A stretch of 50,523 nucleotides of DNA, from positions 1 through 50,523 of the forward strand of contig OMVJ01000017.1 in NCBI GenBank assembly GCA_900314495.1, given 5' to 3'. The translations under genes and the position numbers were made by a program. Positions within the stretch are counted from its first letter, which is position 1; the number at the start of each line of letters is the position of its first letter. Positions 1 through 7,702 of this stretch are shown here, in pieces. The notes beneath the pieces were generated by a model. The model searched no databases. It was given only the letters and a program-made list of their open reading frames with translations, and had not been told where the DNA came from. The stretch comes from an uncultured Olsenella sp. (GTDB taxonomy: Bacteria; Actinomycetota; Coriobacteriia; Coriobacteriales; Atopobiaceae).

Positions 1-260
1 CAAGCCGCGTCAGCAGGTAGATGGGTCATCGTCCCGGCCATCCACTTAAGGGTAGGTCCTACGATCCCACCCCCTGACAACAATTATCAGTGCAGGTAGC
101 GCCCGTTGCAACCACTGGTTGACAAACTTCCAAGCGCGCTTGGTGGCCTGCAACCGCGCTCACTGGCATGCTCGAATCGTCACGAAGGCGCGGGCCTTGC
201 ACGCACCTTACAGGCCAGCGAGCGCCAGTCACTAGACTGGGCACGAGGAAAGGACCGACC
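1..260. other. Upstream non-coding region of the XRE regulator
   Basis: I see no gene here. Seen: a TTGACA hexamer at 119-124, followed at 130-143 by the perfect 14-base palindrome CCAAGCGCGCTTGG. A palindrome just after a -35-like hexamer would suit an operator, perhaps autoregulation by the downstream XRE protein, but no convincing -10 follows at normal spacing. The rest holds no recognisable signal. Confidence 0.35.
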
Positions 261-1247
261 ATGATTCTCGCCGACAAGATCATCGACCTCCGCAAGAAGG
301 AAGGGCTCTCCCAGGAGGAGCTCGCCAACAAGCTGGGCGTCTCGCGCCAGTCCGTCTCCAAGTGGGAGGGCGCGCAGTCCACGCCCGATATGGACAAGAT
401 CATCAAACTCGCCGACCTCTTTGGCGTGAGCACGGACTACCTGCTGCGGGACGAGATTGACGCCCCGGCCGCCGCCCCGTCCGAAGCCCCAGATCAGGCC
501 GTGGGTGCCGAGGACGAGCCTCTTGACCCCGTGAGCATGGAAGAAGCTAACGCCTACCTTGCGGACGCCGAGGGGCACGCCACCCGCGTCGCCATCGGGG
601 TCGCCCTGTGCATCCTGAGCTGCACGCCCATGCTCGTGCTGGTAAGCGCCGCGGAGTCGGAGCGCCTCGACCTTGGCGAGGAGCCGACCATTGCCCTTGG
701 CGCCGCGCTCCTGCTGGTCATGGTCGCATGCGCCGTCGCACTCTTCATCGTCAGCGGGCGCCGCATGGAGCGCTACGACCACCTGCAGAAGAACCCGCTG
801 GACACCGCCTACGGCGTGGACGGCATGGTTCGCGATCGCCGCCAGCGCAACGAGCGCGGCCGCACCGCGCAGATTGCCGCGGGTGTCGCGCTTTGCGTGA
901 TTGCGGCCATCCCCGTCCTGCTTTCCTTCGTCTTTACGACAACGAACGTCTGGCTGGGCATGGCAGGCGTGGCACTCCTGCTGCTGTTCGTTGCAGCCGG
1001 CGCCTTCCTGCTGGTGCGCGTGGGCATCATTGAGGGCTCGTACAACGTCCTCTTGGAGGAGAAGGACTACACCCGCCAGGCCAAGCGGGTCAGCAAGCGC
1101 TACAGCGGCATCTACTGGGGCGCCGTCACGGCCATCTACCTGCTGGTCAGCTTCGTCACCATGGACTGGGTAACCACCTGGATCATCTGGCCCGTGGCGG
1201 GCGTGGCCTACGCCGTTCTCTCCACCGTCGCGGGCAACCGCAGGTAA
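261..1247 (+). CDS. XRE-family transcriptional regulator with C-terminal membrane domain
   Basis: The 328-aa product begins with a lambda-repressor-like helix-turn-helix (about residues 1-60, including LSQEELANKLGVSRQSVSKWE), which should bind DNA as a dimer. An acidic Ala/Pro linker follows, then about six hydrophobic segments between residues 100 and 325, so the protein is predicted to be membrane-anchored. I chose the ATG at 261 because AGGAAAGGA lies just upstream; an in-frame ATG at 168 would add an unlike N-terminus. The combination of an N-terminal XRE domain and a multi-pass membrane tail is common in Gram-positive bacteria and usually uncharacterised. Its target is unknown; it stands alone, with a repeat unit downstream. 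Confidence 0.85.
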   Translation: MILADKIIDLRKKEGLSQEELANKLGVSRQSVSKWEGAQSTPDMDKIIKLADLFGVSTDYLLRDEIDAPAAAPSEAPDQAVGAEDEPLDPVSMEEANAYLADAEGHATRVAIGVALCILSCTPMLVLVSAAESERLDLGEEPTIALGAALLLVMVACAVALFIVSGRRMERYDHLQKNPLDTAYGVDGMVRDRRQRNERGRTAQIAAGVALCVIAAIPVLLSFVFTTTNVWLGMAGVALLLLFVAAGAFLLVRVGIIEGSYNVLLEEKDYTRQAKRVSKRYSGIYWGAVTAIYLLVSFVTMDWVTTWIIWPVAGVAYAVLSTVAGNRR

Positions 1248-1254
1248 CCGCGCC

Positions 1255-1302
1255 GTGTCAAAGGGGCGTGTCAGGGGGACGTTTCTCTTTTGACACGCCC
1301 CT
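1255..1302. repeat. REP-like palindromic repeat, locus 1 (one unit)
   Basis: The unit has arms AGGGGCGTGTCA (1262-1273) and TGACACGCCCCT (1291-1302) around a centre containing GACGTTT. It lies after the XRE gene. It belongs to the dispersed family described at 15636-15666. Confidence 0.85.
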
Positions 1303-1634
1303 CGGAGCGCCATGACCCCTATCCACATCGCACTGGCGCATAGCCATCGCAATTCTCGTGTCCCACGGAATCTTGGACAATAGCGCCCCCTCAAGGCGAC
1401 AATTTTGTCCAGAATTCCGTGGGGCAGGCCATGCGTGGGACAAGCCATGCCGGTCCGCGGACCACGGTGAGGCACGTATGCCTATCGATGTCCGCATCTG
1501 GCTAGCACGCCTTGGACAACTGGGCTAAGGTCAACGAGGCACCGCGACCAGGCATGATTCACTCATTGATATGCCTCGGCCTACTTCCAACTGAGCTGCA
1601 TCTGCCTATCCACATCTTCCAGGGGGGACCGCAC
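1303..1634. other. Non-coding region with a long inverted repeat
   Basis: I see no gene. It holds an imperfect inverted repeat at 1362-1380 and 1405-1423 (arms CCCACGGAATCTTGGACAA and its near complement, 24-base loop) and a 12-base perfect palindrome GGTCCGCGGACC at 1452-1463. The inverted repeat does not share sequence with the dispersed REP-like family. It may be a small non-autonomous element or a folded RNA. No T-run follows, so a classic terminator is unlikely. Confidence 0.5.
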
Positions 1635-2411
1635 ATGAACGCCCAACAGGTCAAGGCATCACTCGCTTCTTGCATCACGGGCGCAATCGCCCAGTTCAGC
1701 GCCGAGCACGAGGCCGCCACTGAGTGGGGCGCTCCCATCGTCGGCTTTGCCGATGCCCACGGCCCCTACGTCCAGGCGCTCCCGCAGATCATCTCCCCAA
1801 CGCACCACCTACCCCAGGACCTCCTTGCCGACGCGACCGTCGTTATCGTCTACTTCCTGCCGTTCGTGCCGGGCATCGAGCGCGCCAACCGCGCAGGCGA
1901 CGAGCCATCCCCCTCTTGGATCACCGCCTACAACGAGACGAACAGCATGTTCCCAGCCATAGACGCGCAGGTCACAGCCCTCATACGCAGCTGGGGGTAC
2001 GCGGCCGTATGCCCAGGAGACATCGGCACCGTCGACCCCCAGCACATCTACAGCAACTGGTCGCAGCGGCACTTTGCCTATGCAGCCGGCATCGGGACCT
2101 TCGGTCTCAACAACATGCTCATCACCGAGGTGGGCACCTGCGGCCGAATCCGCACCATCGTGACCAACCTGCCCGTCACGCCCGACCAGCCCCTGAAGGA
2201 GGAGCGCTGCCTCTACAAGCGCAATGGCAGCTGCAAGCTGTGCGCGCAGCACTGCCCCATCGGGGCCATTCACACGGACGCGCCCTTCGACCGACAGGCC
2301 TGCTGGTCACGGCTCGACGTGTTCGAGAGGAACCTGGGCGCCGACGCCTGCGGCAAGTGCGTGGTGGGTCTGCCCTGCTCCCTGCACGACCCCAGCCGCA
2401 GCGCAAATTAG
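1635..2411 (+). CDS. 4Fe-4S protein related to epoxyqueuosine reductase (QueG-like)
   Basis: The 258-aa product carries a C-terminal ferredoxin-type cluster motif (CKLCAQHCPIGAI, about residues 203-215) and further cysteines (ACGKCVVGLPC) near the end that could bind a second cluster. The N-terminal part resembles the cobalamin-dependent reductase fold of the QueG family, but it is shorter than true QueG (about 350-380 aa) and lacks the HEAT-like tail. A role in queuosine modification is therefore not secure; a corrinoid-linked redox role is possible. ATG at 1635 follows the purine-rich AGGGGGGACC. It is not obviously part of an operon. Confidence 0.7.
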   Translation: MNAQQVKASLASCITGAIAQFSAEHEAATEWGAPIVGFADAHGPYVQALPQIISPTHHLPQDLLADATVVIVYFLPFVPGIERANRAGDEPSPSWITAYNETNSMFPAIDAQVTALIRSWGYAAVCPGDIGTVDPQHIYSNWSQRHFAYAAGIGTFGLNNMLITEVGTCGRIRTIVTNLPVTPDQPLKEERCLYKRNGSCKLCAQHCPIGAIHTDAPFDRQACWSRLDVFERNLGADACGKCVVGLPCSLHDPSRSAN

Positions 2412-2606
2412 GGCTCACTACAAGGCTACGCGAGGGTTCGCCGCCCTGCTACAATAGCCCCTGCGTGTATGCCCTGGCCTGCCTTTCGCAAGCGGGCCCC
2501 AAGTTAGGAGAAAGAGACCTTGCGCAAGTAGACGCATCCCACACGGGAACAAGGCATCAATTCACTCTGTCGCCGCACGGCGGCTGCCAGCGTCTGCGAG
2601 GTCAGC
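2412..2606 (+). promoter_or_regulatory. Leader region upstream of the ABC-F gene
   Basis: This 195-base gap contains a TACAAT hexamer at 2450-2455 that could be a -10 box, leaving a leader of roughly 145 bases. ABC-F resistance genes are often controlled by ribosome-mediated attenuation in long leaders, which is the reason to note it. I could not identify a convincing leader peptide or -35 box. Confidence 0.25.
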
Positions 2607-4106
2607 ATGCAACTCAACCTTACGAACATCCACTACACCTATCCCGAGAGCCCCAACGAGGTGCTCCACGGCGTGACGCTGACCCTTCCCCAGGGTTGGA
2701 CCGGCGTCGTGGGAGACAACGGCTGCGGCAAGTCCACGCTCGCGCGCGTAGCCATAGGCGAGCACGCGCCCACGTCGGGCCAGGTCTTCCCGCATCTGCT
2801 GGGAGCCTACTGCGAGCAGGACTGCGCGGTGGCTCCGCCAGAGCTCAGCGACTTTGCGTGCGACTACAGCCGCGAGGCCATCCACCTGCGCGACCTCCTG
2901 GGCATACGCGACGACTGGCCCTGGCACTACAGGGAGCTCTCGTGCGGGCAGCAGAAGCGCCTGCAAGTGGCGGTCTCGCTCTGGCAAAGGCCAGACGTGC
3001 TGGTGATGGATGAGCCCACCAACCACCTGGACGCCCCGGCGCGCGAGGCGGTTGCCCGCGCGCTGGAAGGCTTCCGCGGTATCGGCATCCTCATCTCGCA
3101 CGACCGAGACCTGCTCGACCGGCTGGTCACCCAGTGCGTGAGCTTCGAGGCAGGCGACGTGCGCATGCGGCCAGGCAACTACTCCCAGGCGTTCGGCCAG
3201 CGGAGCTTGGAGGAGGCCACTGCCCGCGCCGAGCAGCGTGACGCTAGGCGCGAGCAAAAGCGTCTGGAGGCGGAGCGCCAGCGCAGGGCCGAGGCCGCGT
3301 CTCGTTCCGAGGCGCGCCGCAGCAAGGCGGGCCTAGACCCCCGTGACCATGACGCGCGGGAGAAGATTGGCCGTTACATTGTTTCTGGCCAAGACGGCCG
3401 CGCAGCGCACCTCTTCAAGACGCTTGACGCCAGAATCTCCGGCGCAGCCAGTCGGGCAAACGCCGCCGCAGTCGAGCACCGCTACGACGGCGACGTGCCT
3501 GACTACGGCATCCGCTCCAAACGAGGCGTGCTCCTGCGGCTGGACTCGCAGGTCATTCCCTACGCACCGGGCGCCGACGCGGGCATATCAATACCGCAGC
3601 TGGCGCTGGGTTCGGCAGACCACGTGGGCTTGGTGGGGCCAAACGGATCCGGCAAGTCCACGCTGGTGCGTGCCCTAGTCGATGCGCTACCAGACGACGT
3701 CCCACTGGTATACGTTCCGCAGGAGCTCGAGCAGCACGACGTCGAGCAGCTGCTGAACCGGCTGCGCAGGCTCTCCCCAGCGGACCGAGGCCGCGTTCTC
3801 TCCATGGTGGCACAGCTCAACTCCAAGCCGGAGGCCCTGCTTGACGGCAGCACCGCTAGCCCCGGGGAGCTGCGCAAGCTGGCCATCGCCGAGGGAGCGC
3901 TGGACCAACCTCAACTGCTGGTCATGGACGAGCCCACCAACCACCTTGACCTGCACTCCGTTGAAGCGCTGGAGCGCTTCCTCGCGCGATTCCCCGGCGC
4001 AGTGGTGTTGGTCTCCCACGACGCCCGGCTCATCCATGGAGCCACAAACGCACGTTGGGAGCTGGAGCCGCAACCCAGCGGCGGCTCAGTGCTTCGGGTG
4101 GGATAA
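2607..4106 (+). CDS. ABC-F family ATPase
   Basis: The 499-aa product has two ABC ATPase domains and no membrane segment. Walker A motifs are GDNGCGKST (about residue 36) and GPNGSGKST (about residue 345). The signature-like motifs are LSCGQQKRL and SPGELRKLA, and both Walker B motifs read LVMDEPTNHLD, keeping the catalytic Glu. A charged, Arg/Glu/Ala-rich linker (about 195-245) separates the domains, as in ABC-F proteins that act on the ribosome. Some members (Lsa, Vga, Msr types) protect ribosomes from antibiotics, others are translation factors; the sequence alone does not tell which. The ATG at 2607 follows GAGGT. A repeat unit begins 4 bases after the stop. Confidence 0.88.
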   Translation: MQLNLTNIHYTYPESPNEVLHGVTLTLPQGWTGVVGDNGCGKSTLARVAIGEHAPTSGQVFPHLLGAYCEQDCAVAPPELSDFACDYSREAIHLRDLLGIRDDWPWHYRELSCGQQKRLQVAVSLWQRPDVLVMDEPTNHLDAPAREAVARALEGFRGIGILISHDRDLLDRLVTQCVSFEAGDVRMRPGNYSQAFGQRSLEEATARAEQRDARREQKRLEAERQRRAEAASRSEARRSKAGLDPRDHDAREKIGRYIVSGQDGRAAHLFKTLDARISGAASRANAAAVEHRYDGDVPDYGIRSKRGVLLRLDSQVIPYAPGADAGISIPQLALGSADHVGLVGPNGSGKSTLVRALVDALPDDVPLVYVPQELEQHDVEQLLNRLRRLSPADRGRVLSMVAQLNSKPEALLDGSTASPGELRKLAIAEGALDQPQLLVMDEPTNHLDLHSVEALERFLARFPGAVVLVSHDARLIHGATNARWELEPQPSGGSVLRVG

Positions 4107-4109
4107 ATA

Positions 4110-4136
4110 TGACAGGGGGACGTTTCCCTTCTGTCA
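4110..4136. repeat. REP-like palindromic repeat, locus 2 (one unit)
   Basis: The unit has arms TGACAGGGGG and CCCTTCTGTCA around ACGTTT, between convergent genes. Its right end contains the stop codon (TCA on +, 4134-4136) of the esterase gene. Confidence 0.88.
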
Positions 4137-5309
4137 CACCTCCGGCACCATGCCCGGAAACTGCGCAAGCCAGTTGAGAAGCACCGTGCGGTTGATCTGC
4201 TGGTCGGTCCCGTGGTTGGAGTAGGGCAACTCCACCAGCGTCACGTTCGCGCCGCACTCGTCGGCCTGGCGCTTGTACTCCTCCGAGCCGTGCACGTCCA
4301 CCAGCGTGTCCTTCTCGCCGTGCAGGATGAGGACGGGTGGCAGGTCCGCGCCCATGTACGTGAGCGGCGAGACGAACTTCACGCGGTCCGGATACTCGCC
4401 CAGCTCGCCGCCGATGTAGGACTCGCAGATGCCGGGAATCTTCTCCGTGGTCATGTAGTGGGCGTTGTCCGCGGTCCATTGCAGATCCACCACGGGGTAC
4501 ATGGCGAGCACCGCCTGGGGCTCCGGCGCGTCCAGCTGCCCCGCGCTGGTCATGCCGGCATAGTGCAGCACGAGGTTGCCGCCCGCGGACTCGCCCGCCA
4601 AGATGATGTGGTCCGGGTCGCCGCCGTACTCGCGCGCATGGTCGTGAATCCAGTTCATGGCGTCGGCGCAGTCGTAGATAGCCTTGTCCCAGGTGGGGTT
4701 GCTGGTACCAGGGTAGGTGCACAGGCGGTAGTTGATGCTGAAGCCCACGTATCCGGCGTCAGCCATCTGCCGGTGCATGTTGGAGTTGGTGTCCGCGTCG
4801 TTTGAGCTCCAGCCGCCGCCGTGCATGTACACGTAGACCGGGCGCAGCTCGCCATCCGTAGCGCTTTCCGTCTGGTCGGGCTTGTAGATGGAAATGGTCA
4901 GGTCCTGGCCGTCGCGGTTGGCGTAGACGACCTGCTCGTCGGGCTCGCTCATCTGGACGTCCTTGAAGGTGAGGCTCTCCAGCAGGCTGTAGCTGCCTCC
5001 AGCGTCGCGTGCGACCATTTTGAAGTGAGCAGCCTCAACGCCCAGTACCGCAAACGCCACGACACTCGCCGCCAGCATCACGCGGAAGAAGCCCTTGCCG
5101 CCGTGCCCCTTGCGCACCACCAGCAGGCTGACGACGGCAGCCACCATCACAGCGATGAGCAGGAAGGGCAGAACCAAGGTAAAGAAGACCGTACAGAGCT
5201 GCGTGGTAATCCAGAAACGGTCGCCGAGGACACCGAGCCCGAAGAAGAGGCCGAGCAGAACAACGAGGCCGAAAAATATTCCCAAGAGCACGCGCAGAAC
5301 CTTCTTCAT
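4134..5309 (-). CDS. Alpha/beta hydrolase (HSL/BD-FAE-type esterase) with N-terminal membrane segments
   Basis: The 391-aa product starts with about three hydrophobic segments (residues 1-90), so the catalytic domain is probably tethered to the membrane. The hydrolase domain shows the oxyanion motif HGGGW, the nucleophile elbow GESAGG, and late Asp and His (EKDTLVD, YSNHGTDQ) completing the triad. This is the hormone-sensitive-lipase/carboxylesterase arrangement; the substrate cannot be predicted. AGGAGCAG precedes the ATG at 5309. The gene is divergent from the TetR/ABC operon, and its stop codon lies inside a repeat unit. Confidence 0.85.
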   Translation of the reverse strand: MKKVLRVLLGIFFGLVVLLGLFFGLGVLGDRFWITTQLCTVFFTLVLPFLLIAVMVAAVVSLLVVRKGHGGKGFFRVMLAASVVAFAVLGVEAAHFKMVARDAGGSYSLLESLTFKDVQMSEPDEQVVYANRDGQDLTISIYKPDQTESATDGELRPVYVYMHGGGWSSNDADTNSNMHRQMADAGYVGFSINYRLCTYPGTSNPTWDKAIYDCADAMNWIHDHAREYGGDPDHIILAGESAGGNLVLHYAGMTSAGQLDAPEPQAVLAMYPVVDLQWTADNAHYMTTEKIPGICESYIGGELGEYPDRVKFVSPLTYMGADLPPVLILHGEKDTLVDVHGSEEYKRQADECGANVTLVELPYSNHGTDQQINRTVLLNWLAQFPGMVPEV

Positions 5310-5341
5310 CTCTGCTCCTTCGATTCTTTAACCCGATTCAC

Positions 5342-5380
5342 TTGATTCTTGCAAGACATTTGTATCGTATGATATATTCG
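5342..5380 (+). promoter_or_regulatory. Candidate promoter/operator of the TetR-ABC exporter operon
   Basis: TTGCAA (5349-5354) is followed 18 bases later by TATATT (5373-5378). Overlapping it is a short inverted repeat TATC-N4-GATA (5363-5374), a plausible autoregulatory TetR operator. The region is markedly more AT-rich than its surroundings. Confidence 0.4.
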
Positions 5381-5443
5381 TCTCGTTTACAAGACCAAAC
5401 TAATAAGGCTCATCAGACGAAGAACCACGAGAGGAGTAGACCG

Positions 5444-5959
5444 ATGAACAGACGGGAGCGGATGACGATCGAACTCAAGGATGACCTTGGGCAGGCGCTC
5501 GTCAGCCTCATGCGCGAGAAGCCTTTCGACAAGATAACCGTGGAGGACATCATCACCTCCGCCAGCGCAAGCAGGGCCAGCTTCTACCGTCACTTCAAGG
5601 ACAAGGAGAAGCTCTTGAGCTACGAGCTCCTGCGCCAATGGGCACGGTATGCCACGGAGCACTCGCTCCTCAGCACGGACGCATCCAGGGAGCGCGACCA
5701 GCTCTTCTTTGAGTTCATCTATTCCATCCGCGAAGAGAACCAGTTGGTCATGGAGGCGGGTTGCGAATCCTGTATCTCCGAGGCCATATGGAACGCCTTC
5801 GAGGGCATCCAGCAGGACGAAGACCCGCACGAGTACTACCGGGATTGCTTCCGCGCAAGCGGGCTGAGCGGTCTGACCATTGGATGGATCAAGGCGGGTT
5901 ACGACTTGACCGTCGATCAGATGGCAGATCTTGCAGCCGAGCTCTTTGACAGGCTCTAA
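5444..5959 (+). CDS. TetR/AcrR-family regulator
   Basis: The 171-aa product has an N-terminal helix-turn-helix (about residues 12-55; KITVEDIITSASASRASFYRHFKDKEKLL is recognisable in pieces such as SRASFYRHFKDK) and a C-terminal ligand/dimer domain resembling TetR_C_7-type regulators. ATG at 5444 is preferred over an upstream in-frame start because GAGGAGTAG sits at proper distance. The stop codon abuts the ribosome site of the next gene, so it is the first gene of an operon with the two ABC exporter halves and most likely represses it. Confidence 0.87.
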   Translation: MNRRERMTIELKDDLGQALVSLMREKPFDKITVEDIITSASASRASFYRHFKDKEKLLSYELLRQWARYATEHSLLSTDASRERDQLFFEFIYSIREENQLVMEAGCESCISEAIWNAFEGIQQDEDPHEYYRDCFRASGLSGLTIGWIKAGYDLTVDQMADLAAELFDRL

Positions 5960-5968
5960 GGAGGACGA

Positions 5969-7702
5969 ATGGGAACCATGCTCTCCAAAGTCAGGCTGAG
6001 CGGCAGGCAAGTTGCATGCCTCGTGCTGCTCACGCTGGCTGCCTCGGTGGCCGAGATGATGCTGCCTACCATACTGGCAACCATGATCGACACGGGCGTC
6101 AAGTCCGCAAGCCGCGGGTTTCTCATCAGTCTGGGCATCGTTATGGCCGTAATGGCGACAGTATCCTGCGCGGCAAACGTCGCTGGAACACGCATCTCGG
6201 CGCGCATCTCGTCGCACTTCGCGGCCGACCTCCGCCGAGAGATCTTCTACAAGGTCCAAGACCTGTCCAGCTCAGAAATCGACCACTTTGGTACGGCGAG
6301 CCTCGTCACCAGGAGCACCTCTGACGTCACCAACGTACAGTCCTTCCTCACGCTCCTCTTGCGCATGGGCATCATGGCGCCCCTTATGGCCATCGCGGGC
6401 CTGGTGCTCTCATCAGCCACGGGCGGCAAGGTAAGCTCCGTGCTCAACACCGCTATCCCCGTCCTTCTCATCGTGAGCGTCATCATCCTGGTGGCGGCGG
6501 GCAGCTACTCCACCAAGATGCGCAAGATGATCGACCGCATCAACACCCTCTTCCTCGAGACCCTGGAGGGCGTGCGCGTAATCCGCGCCTTCAACAAGCA
6601 GGAGACGGAGATCGCCCGCTTCGGCGACGCCAATGCCAGCCTTTCCCACCTCATGGTGGGATCGGGCAGGCTGACGGGCGCCCTCATGCCCGCCATCACC
6701 GCGATCTTCGGCGTGACCACCACAGCCGTCATGGCACTTGGCTCCGTCTACGTGTCGCAGGGTCAGATGGAGGTGGGGGCCCTCGTGGCCAACAGCCAGT
6801 ACATCTCCATGATCCTCATGTCGATCATCATGCTGGCAGCCGTGATCATGATGCTCCCCAACGCCTTGACCTGCGCAAATCGTATCGCGGAGGTGCTTGC
6901 CGCCGAGAGCTCCCTCAAGGACGGCGACAAGACCCTCGCAGACAAGACCGCGAGCGCCACGGTGGAGTTTCGCAATGTGTCCTTCGTCTATCCCGGAGCC
7001 GAGGAGCCCGTGCTGCAGAACATCTCCTTCACCGCCAAGCCCGGTGAGGTCACCGCGATCATCGGCCGCACGGGCTGCGGAAAGAGCAGCCTGGTCAAGC
7101 TCGTTCCCCGCCTGTACGACGCGACGGTGGGCCACATTTTTGTGGACGGCATCGACGTTCGTGACTACGCAATCGCCGACCTACGCTCCGTCATCGGCTA
7201 CGTGCCCCAGAAGAACGTGCTCTTCTCCGGGGACATCGCCAGCAACCTCAACTTTGGCAAGGAGAACGGCACAGACGAGGACTGGGAGCGTGCGGCCCGC
7301 ATCTCTTGCGCGGACGAGTTCATCGCGCGCAAGGCGGATGGCTTCCACGAGCACATCGCCCAAGGCGGCACCAACCTATCCGGCGGCCAGCGCCAGCGCC
7401 TGGCCATCGCCCGCGCAGTCATGAAGCAGCCCGAGGTCTACCTCTTTGACGACAGCTTCTCAGCCCTGGACATGAAGACCGACCGTCAGCTGCGCCAAAA
7501 CCTGCGCGAGGCCGCCGGCGACGCCACGATCATCATGGTCGCCCAGCGCATCGGTACCATCCTGGACGCGGACCGCATTATCGTGCTCGAGGACGGCGAG
7601 GTGGCCGGTATGGGGACCCACAGGGAACTTCTGCGCGATTGCCCGATGTATCGCGAGATGGCTGAGCTGCAGCTCGGCAAGGAGGCGGTGGAGAATGAGT
7701 AA
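5969..7702 (+). CDS. ABC exporter half-transporter (degenerate-site subunit)
   Basis: The 577-aa product has an ABC transmembrane domain (about residues 10-310) and an ATPase domain with Walker A GRTGCGKSS (about 368), signature LSGGQRQRLAIA and Walker B VYLFDDSFSALD. The catalytic Glu is replaced by Asp, while the signature is intact. This matches the non-consensus half of heterodimeric exporters such as LmrCD, BmrCD or TM287/288. AAGGAGG overlapping the TetR stop gives the ATG at 5969. The next gene overlaps it by 8 bases. It probably exports drugs, lipids or peptides; the substrate is unknown. Confidence 0.9.
   Translation: MGTMLSKVRLSGRQVACLVLLTLAASVAEMMLPTILATMIDTGVKSASRGFLISLGIVMAVMATVSCAANVAGTRISARISSHFAADLRREIFYKVQDLSSSEIDHFGTASLVTRSTSDVTNVQSFLTLLLRMGIMAPLMAIAGLVLSSATGGKVSSVLNTAIPVLLIVSVIILVAAGSYSTKMRKMIDRINTLFLETLEGVRVIRAFNKQETEIARFGDANASLSHLMVGSGRLTGALMPAITAIFGVTTTAVMALGSVYVSQGQMEVGALVANSQYISMILMSIIMLAAVIMMLPNALTCANRIAEVLAAESSLKDGDKTLADKTASATVEFRNVSFVYPGAEEPVLQNISFTAKPGEVTAIIGRTGCGKSSLVKLVPRLYDATVGHIFVDGIDVRDYAIADLRSVIGYVPQKNVLFSGDIASNLNFGKENGTDEDWERAARISCADEFIARKADGFHEHIAQGGTNLSGGQRQRLAIARAVMKQPEVYLFDDSFSALDMKTDRQLRQNLREAAGDATIIMVAQRIGTILDADRIIVLEDGEVAGMGTHRELLRDCPMYREMAELQLGKEAVENE

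Noticed and set aside
180-1475. Long minus-strand open frame opposite the XRE gene
   Set aside because: It is antisense to a clear helix-turn-helix/membrane protein, of low-complexity Gly/His/Arg composition typical of shadow frames in GC-rich DNA.
1724-3013. 429-codon + strand frame across the Fe-S and ABC-F genes
   Set aside because: It is out of frame with two recognisable genes, rich in Arg/Pro/His, and without family motifs or ribosome site.
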